From assembly GCF_900109225.1 (NCBI RefSeq), contig NZ_FNZK01000006.1, positions 124,001 through 188,000 on the forward strand: a stretch of 64,000 nucleotides of DNA, in the 5' to 3' direction. Source of the stretch: Propionispira arboris (GTDB lineage Bacteria; Bacillota; Negativicutes; Selenomonadales; Selenomonadaceae). The notes below the pieces were generated by a model that was given only the letters and a program-made list of their open reading frames with translations, was not told the DNA's origin and ran no database searches. The position numbers were made by a program, and so were the translations under genes. The first letter of the stretch is position 1. Each line of letters starts with the position of its first letter. This document shows positions 61,580 to 64,000 of the stretch, piece by piece.

Positions 61580-62119
61580 CTAGTTCTTTTCCTGCTGCTC
61601 TTCTTCATTGAAGGCTTTTTCTAAATCTTTAATTTGATCACGAAGTTTAGCTGCTTCTTCATATTCTTCATTAGCAATATGATTTTGAAGTGTTTCGCGC
61701 AATCGTTTAATTTGATGTTTCACTTCAAGCTGTCCGCCTGATCTTTTAGGTATCTTGCCATTATGCGTACTAGATCCATGGATTCTGCGCAAAAGTGGTT
61801 CCAGTCTTTTACCAAATTTCGTATAACAAACACTACAACCAATTTTTCCGGTGTGTGTAAAATCTCTATACGTCATACCACAATTCGGACAAACAAAATC
61901 CTGAGCTGTATCTTTGGTATCCTCTAACTGTGGTTTAAGACCACTATTGAACATTCCTGTTAAAAAATCGTTTACAGAAAAACTTTTATCTGGATTGAAA
62001 ACAATTTTCCCATATTTTTGAGCACAATCTTCGCATAAATTTCTGTCCACCTTACCATCACTGCTAATCTGCGTAATATGAACACACGCTTCATTTTTTT
62101 TGCAATCATCACATAACAT
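61580..62119 (-). CDS. mcsA: McsA, activator of protein arginine kinase
   Basis: A 179-residue protein with two zinc-binding units (CDDCKKNEAC...NLCEDCAQKYG; CPNCGMTYRDF...IGCSVCYTKFG) and a C-terminal UVR motif (LRETLQNHIANEEYEEAAKL). In Bacillus it stimulates McsB. Located between ctsR and mcsB. Confidence 0.93.
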   Translation of the reverse strand: MLCDDCKKNEACVHITQISSDGKVDRNLCEDCAQKYGKIVFNPDKSFSVNDFLTGMFNSGLKPQLEDTKDTAQDFVCPNCGMTYRDFTHTGKIGCSVCYTKFGKRLEPLLRRIHGSSTHNGKIPKRSGGQLEVKHQIKRLRETLQNHIANEEYEEAAKLRDQIKDLEKAFNEEEQQEKN

Positions 62120-62132
62120 AGATTTTTACCTC

Positions 62133-62576
62133 CTAAGAAAAATTTGCCAATGTCAAAAATACGGAGCGAATCATCCGTGTTCGTTCTGCTGCTTCAAGTT
62201 TATCATAAGCAAATGTAAAAAATTGCATTACAATTGCGGCTTCCCGAGTTTGAATTAGTTGTCTTTGCAGCAGATAACGGACCATCCGTTGAATTTCATC
62301 AAGTTCCGTGTTTTCAGCTATCTTATCCAGCATATCCTGATAAATAAAATCCAACGGAACCTGGGCAATACGGATAAACCCCCCAAGACCTCGTCTCGAC
62401 TCTACAACAAAGCCTTTTTTTAGCGTAAATCGTGTATTCAGTACATAACTAATTTGTGACGGTGCACAACATATCTTATCAGCAATATCAGTTCGCCGAA
62501 GTTCCACTTTACGATTTTGTTCACTCGACAAACGCCTTAAAATATACTCTTCGATTAAATCTGCTATATTACTCAT
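62133..62576 (-). CDS. ctsR: Transcriptional repressor CtsR
   Basis: Heat-sensing repressor of clp genes. The 147-residue product starts MSNIADLIEEYILRRLSSEQ at the ATG at 62576, after AAGGTGA. It has a winged helix-turn-helix (TDIADKICCAPSQISYVLNT) and the RGLGGFIRI glycine-rich loop that senses heat and binds DNA. A longer frame to 62648 begins inside the promoter and is rejected. First gene of the operon, with two candidate CtsR boxes upstream. Confidence 0.95.
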   Translation of the reverse strand: MSNIADLIEEYILRRLSSEQNRKVELRRTDIADKICCAPSQISYVLNTRFTLKKGFVVESRRGLGGFIRIAQVPLDFIYQDMLDKIAENTELDEIQRMVRYLLQRQLIQTREAAIVMQFFTFAYDKLEAAERTRMIRSVFLTLANFS

Positions 62577-62595
62577 TTTTTCACCTTCGCATTGT

Positions 62596-62648
62596 CTTGA
62601 CCATTTGACCTTTATTTTTATTATATTTGACTTTTTGACTTTTTGCAA
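62596..62648 (-). promoter_or_regulatory. ctsR operon promoter with paired CtsR boxes
   Basis: Promoter TTGCAA (62648-62643), 17-base spacer, TATAAT (62625-62620), minus strand. The spacer carries AGTCAAA-A-AGTCAAA (62640-62626) and a second pair GGTCAAA-T-GGTCAAG lies at 62610-62596, just past the expected start site. The two pairs are 30 bases apart centre to centre. Canonical CtsR operators are heptad direct repeats with a 3-base gap; here the gap is 1 base. Confidence 0.8.
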
Positions 62649-62712
62649 TAGATTTTGCGAATTATTCTTATTTAGAAATAAATAAGTGCCTGCGATTCAA
62701 TTTCCATAAAAA

Positions 62713-62737
62713 AAACTGCCTCAAAAAGAGACAGTTT
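62713..62737 (-). terminator. Terminator after znuA-like gene
   Basis: AAACTGCCTC/GAGACAGTTT with a 5-base loop (one mismatch) and a T-run on the minus strand, 13 bases past the stop codon. It insulates ctsR from the upstream gene. Confidence 0.85.
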
Positions 62738-62749
62738 CTAAATAAAATT

Positions 62750-63655
62750 TTATTGTAGAGCTTCTTTTAAAACCTGTGCATTTTTTTTCATTGCATTAAT
62801 ATATGCATCAGCGGCAGTTTCATCCGCATCTCCTGTAACTACAGGATCCAGTGTATATACTTTAGCACCGCTTTCTTTCGAAATAGTCTGTGCGGCACCT
62901 TCTGGATATTGTGGTTCAGCAAACAATGCTTTCACATTAAGGCTTTTAACTTTATCTACTGTTTCTTCAATATCCTTCGGTGTCGGCTCACTGCCCGGCT
63001 CACGTTCAATCACAGCAACAATATTTAAATTAAATTCTTTAGCAAAATAAGGAAATGCCTCATGAAATGTTACAATATTTTTATTTGGCAAAGGATCAAT
63101 AGCCGTATGCATCTCCCGTTTTAAGCTTTCAAGCTTGGTGACATAAGCATCCGCATTTTCTTTATATTGAGCGGCATGTTTCGGATCATCTGCAATCAAT
63201 TGTTCCTCAATATTTCTCACCTGCTGAATTGCATTTGTAATACTGACCCAAACATGAGGATTCTCTTCCGTTCCATCTTTTAAAAGATCAATCCCTTTTG
63301 ATGCATCAATGATTTTTAATTTTTCTTGTTGTTTTACAACCTTATCTAAAAAAGCTTCCATTCCGGCACCATTAACAATAAATGCATCGGCTTTTTCTAA
63401 TGTTTTTAAATCAGCTGGTGTCAATTGATAATCATGCAAACAACCAGTCTGTGGTTTCGTCATGTTTTTGACCTCAACCCCATCAATTCCGTTGGTAATA
63501 TTGATGGTTGCAACATACATCGGATAAAACGATGTAACAATTTTAAAATTTCCATTCTCTTTTTCTTTATCAATACTTTGATTGGCTCCACATCCCGCAA
63601 AAGCAACTACACAAATTAAGAAAAAAAATAGGGCCTGACATACTCTCGATTTCAT
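62750..63655 (-). CDS. Metal ABC transporter substrate-binding lipoprotein (ZnuA/TroA-like)
   Basis: Extracytoplasmic binding protein for Zn or Mn. The 301-residue product has a signal peptide (KSRVCQALFFFLICVVAFA) and a lipobox FAGC (Cys22), then the SBP_bac_9 domain with H74, H133, H198 type metal ligands in GCLHDYQLTP, NPHVWVSI and ITFHEAF-like (IVTFHEAFPYF), and the acidic ligand in LFAEPQYPEGA. No His-rich loop typical of ZnuA is seen, so Mn/Zn choice is open. Permease and ATPase genes are not adjacent. Confidence 0.88.
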   Translation of the reverse strand: MKSRVCQALFFFLICVVAFAGCGANQSIDKEKENGNFKIVTSFYPMYVATINITNGIDGVEVKNMTKPQTGCLHDYQLTPADLKTLEKADAFIVNGAGMEAFLDKVVKQQEKLKIIDASKGIDLLKDGTEENPHVWVSITNAIQQVRNIEEQLIADDPKHAAQYKENADAYVTKLESLKREMHTAIDPLPNKNIVTFHEAFPYFAKEFNLNIVAVIEREPGSEPTPKDIEETVDKVKSLNVKALFAEPQYPEGAAQTISKESGAKVYTLDPVVTGDADETAADAYINAMKKNAQVLKEALQ

Positions 63656-63720
63656 TTAAAAATCCTCCTGTGATAATAAATCATACATTTTATGTACAAT
63701 TAAGAACATTACTATATAGT

Positions 63721-63749
63721 ATAATACAGTATTTAATCTCATATAGCAA
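63721..63749 (-). promoter_or_regulatory. Promoter of the metal-binding lipoprotein gene
   Basis: TTGCTA (63749-63744) and TATTAT (63726-63721), 17-base spacer, minus strand. The palindrome ACTATATAGT (63711-63720) lies next to the -10 and could be a metal-regulator site. Confidence 0.7.
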
Positions 63750-63758
63750 GGAAAGCTA

Positions 63759-63803
63759 CAGAAAAAGAAACACTATGAAATTATTTTTCCATAGCGTTTC
63801 TTA
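63759..63803. terminator. Terminator after the right-edge gene
   Basis: AGAAAC(A)CTATG and CATAG(C)GTTTCT form a stem with one mismatch around a 12-base loop; T- and A-runs on both sides. It ends the minus-strand gene at the right edge. Confidence 0.75.
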
Positions 63804-63829
63804 TGTTGGTTTATTTTAAGAAAAATTTT

Positions 63830-64000
63830 TTAAACATGAATGGATGGAGCATTATCCAGTATAGCTCTTGCTTCCAAAACGATTGAATCAATAATTTTTT
63901 TTGCCGGTTCAATTTTCTTAAGTGGTAATAAACTTTGTCCAGCCTGAACCATGCCATTTTCAACGTCACCGTCAACCGCTGCAAGTTTATTTGTACCAGT
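63830..64000 (-). CDS. C-terminal end of a nitronate monooxygenase/FabK-like enzyme (cut by window edge)
   Basis: The last 56 residues are visible, running LAAVDGDVENGMVQAGQSLL to LDNAPSIHV. The pattern GDVENGxVxAGQ followed by a helix with PAKKIIDSIVLEA is that of the C-terminal end of the 2-nitropropane dioxygenase/FabK family of FMN enzymes. Whether it is enoyl-ACP reductase II or nitronate monooxygenase cannot be told from this piece. Confidence 0.7.
   Translation of the reverse strand, partial: TGTNKLAAVDGDVENGMVQAGQSLLPLKKIEPAKKIIDSIVLEARAILDNAPSIHV

Noticed and set aside
62577-62648. Longer ctsR start at 62648
   Set aside because: The extension covers the promoter and operator sequences; the family N terminus begins at 62576.

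Overview
The window is an AT-rich Firmicutes-type chromosome segment carried almost entirely on the minus strand. CtsR/McsA/McsB/ClpC, SigH, a Cys T-box, a zinc-type S14, ThyX, a PPi-type phosphofructokinase and the order sigH-yacP-rlmB-thyX-mrnC-cysS-cysE-gltX all fit a low-GC Gram-positive lineage. I favour the Negativicutes (Selenomonas/Sporomusa/Veillonella side). That is an inference from gene content and order; no 16S gene is present to test it.

Read in the direction of transcription (right to left): a nitronate monooxygenase/FabK-like gene end at the right edge; a zinc/manganese-type ABC substrate-binding lipoprotein; the ctsR-mcsA-mcsB-clpC proteostasis operon, with a frameshift in clpC; a small membrane ORF and radA; carD; a PIN-TRAM protein; ispD-ispF; gltX; a Cys T-box controlling cysE-cysS and probably mrnC-thyX; rlmB; yacP; sigH with its own promoter; PPi-PFK; a six-gene tRNA cluster; rpmG, tRNA-Trp, secE, nusG, rplK, rplA; the L10 leader with rplJ-rplL; and rpoB-rpoC.

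From about 18.8 to 31.3 kb, accessory genes separate rpoC from the str operon, which it usually precedes directly. They are an Nramp metal transporter and a ferritin (the only plus-strand genes), a rubredoxin-like protein, a polyol-type PTS catabolic operon with a SorC-family regulator, and transketolase. The PTS operon has IIA, IIB and IIC of the glucitol family plus GutM, but no sorbitol-6-phosphate dehydrogenase. In its place are a COG4091-like oxidoreductase, a class II aldolase, a triosephosphate isomerase paralogue and a YjbQ-family protein, so its substrate is open.

The left third is the str operon (L7Ae-like gene, rpsL, rpsG, fusA, tuf), a strong terminator, and the S10-spc-alpha operon from rpsJ to the start of rpoA. 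The usual map gene between adk and infA is not intact there. A decayed Map, missing its centre and metal ligands, is fused in frame to the KOW-domain RNA-binding protein, which now depends on the Map remnant for its start codon and ribosome binding site.

The most notable points are the Map-KOW chimera, the clpC frameshift at an A7 run, the compact CtsR boxes inside the ctsR promoter, and the unassigned polyol PTS pathway.
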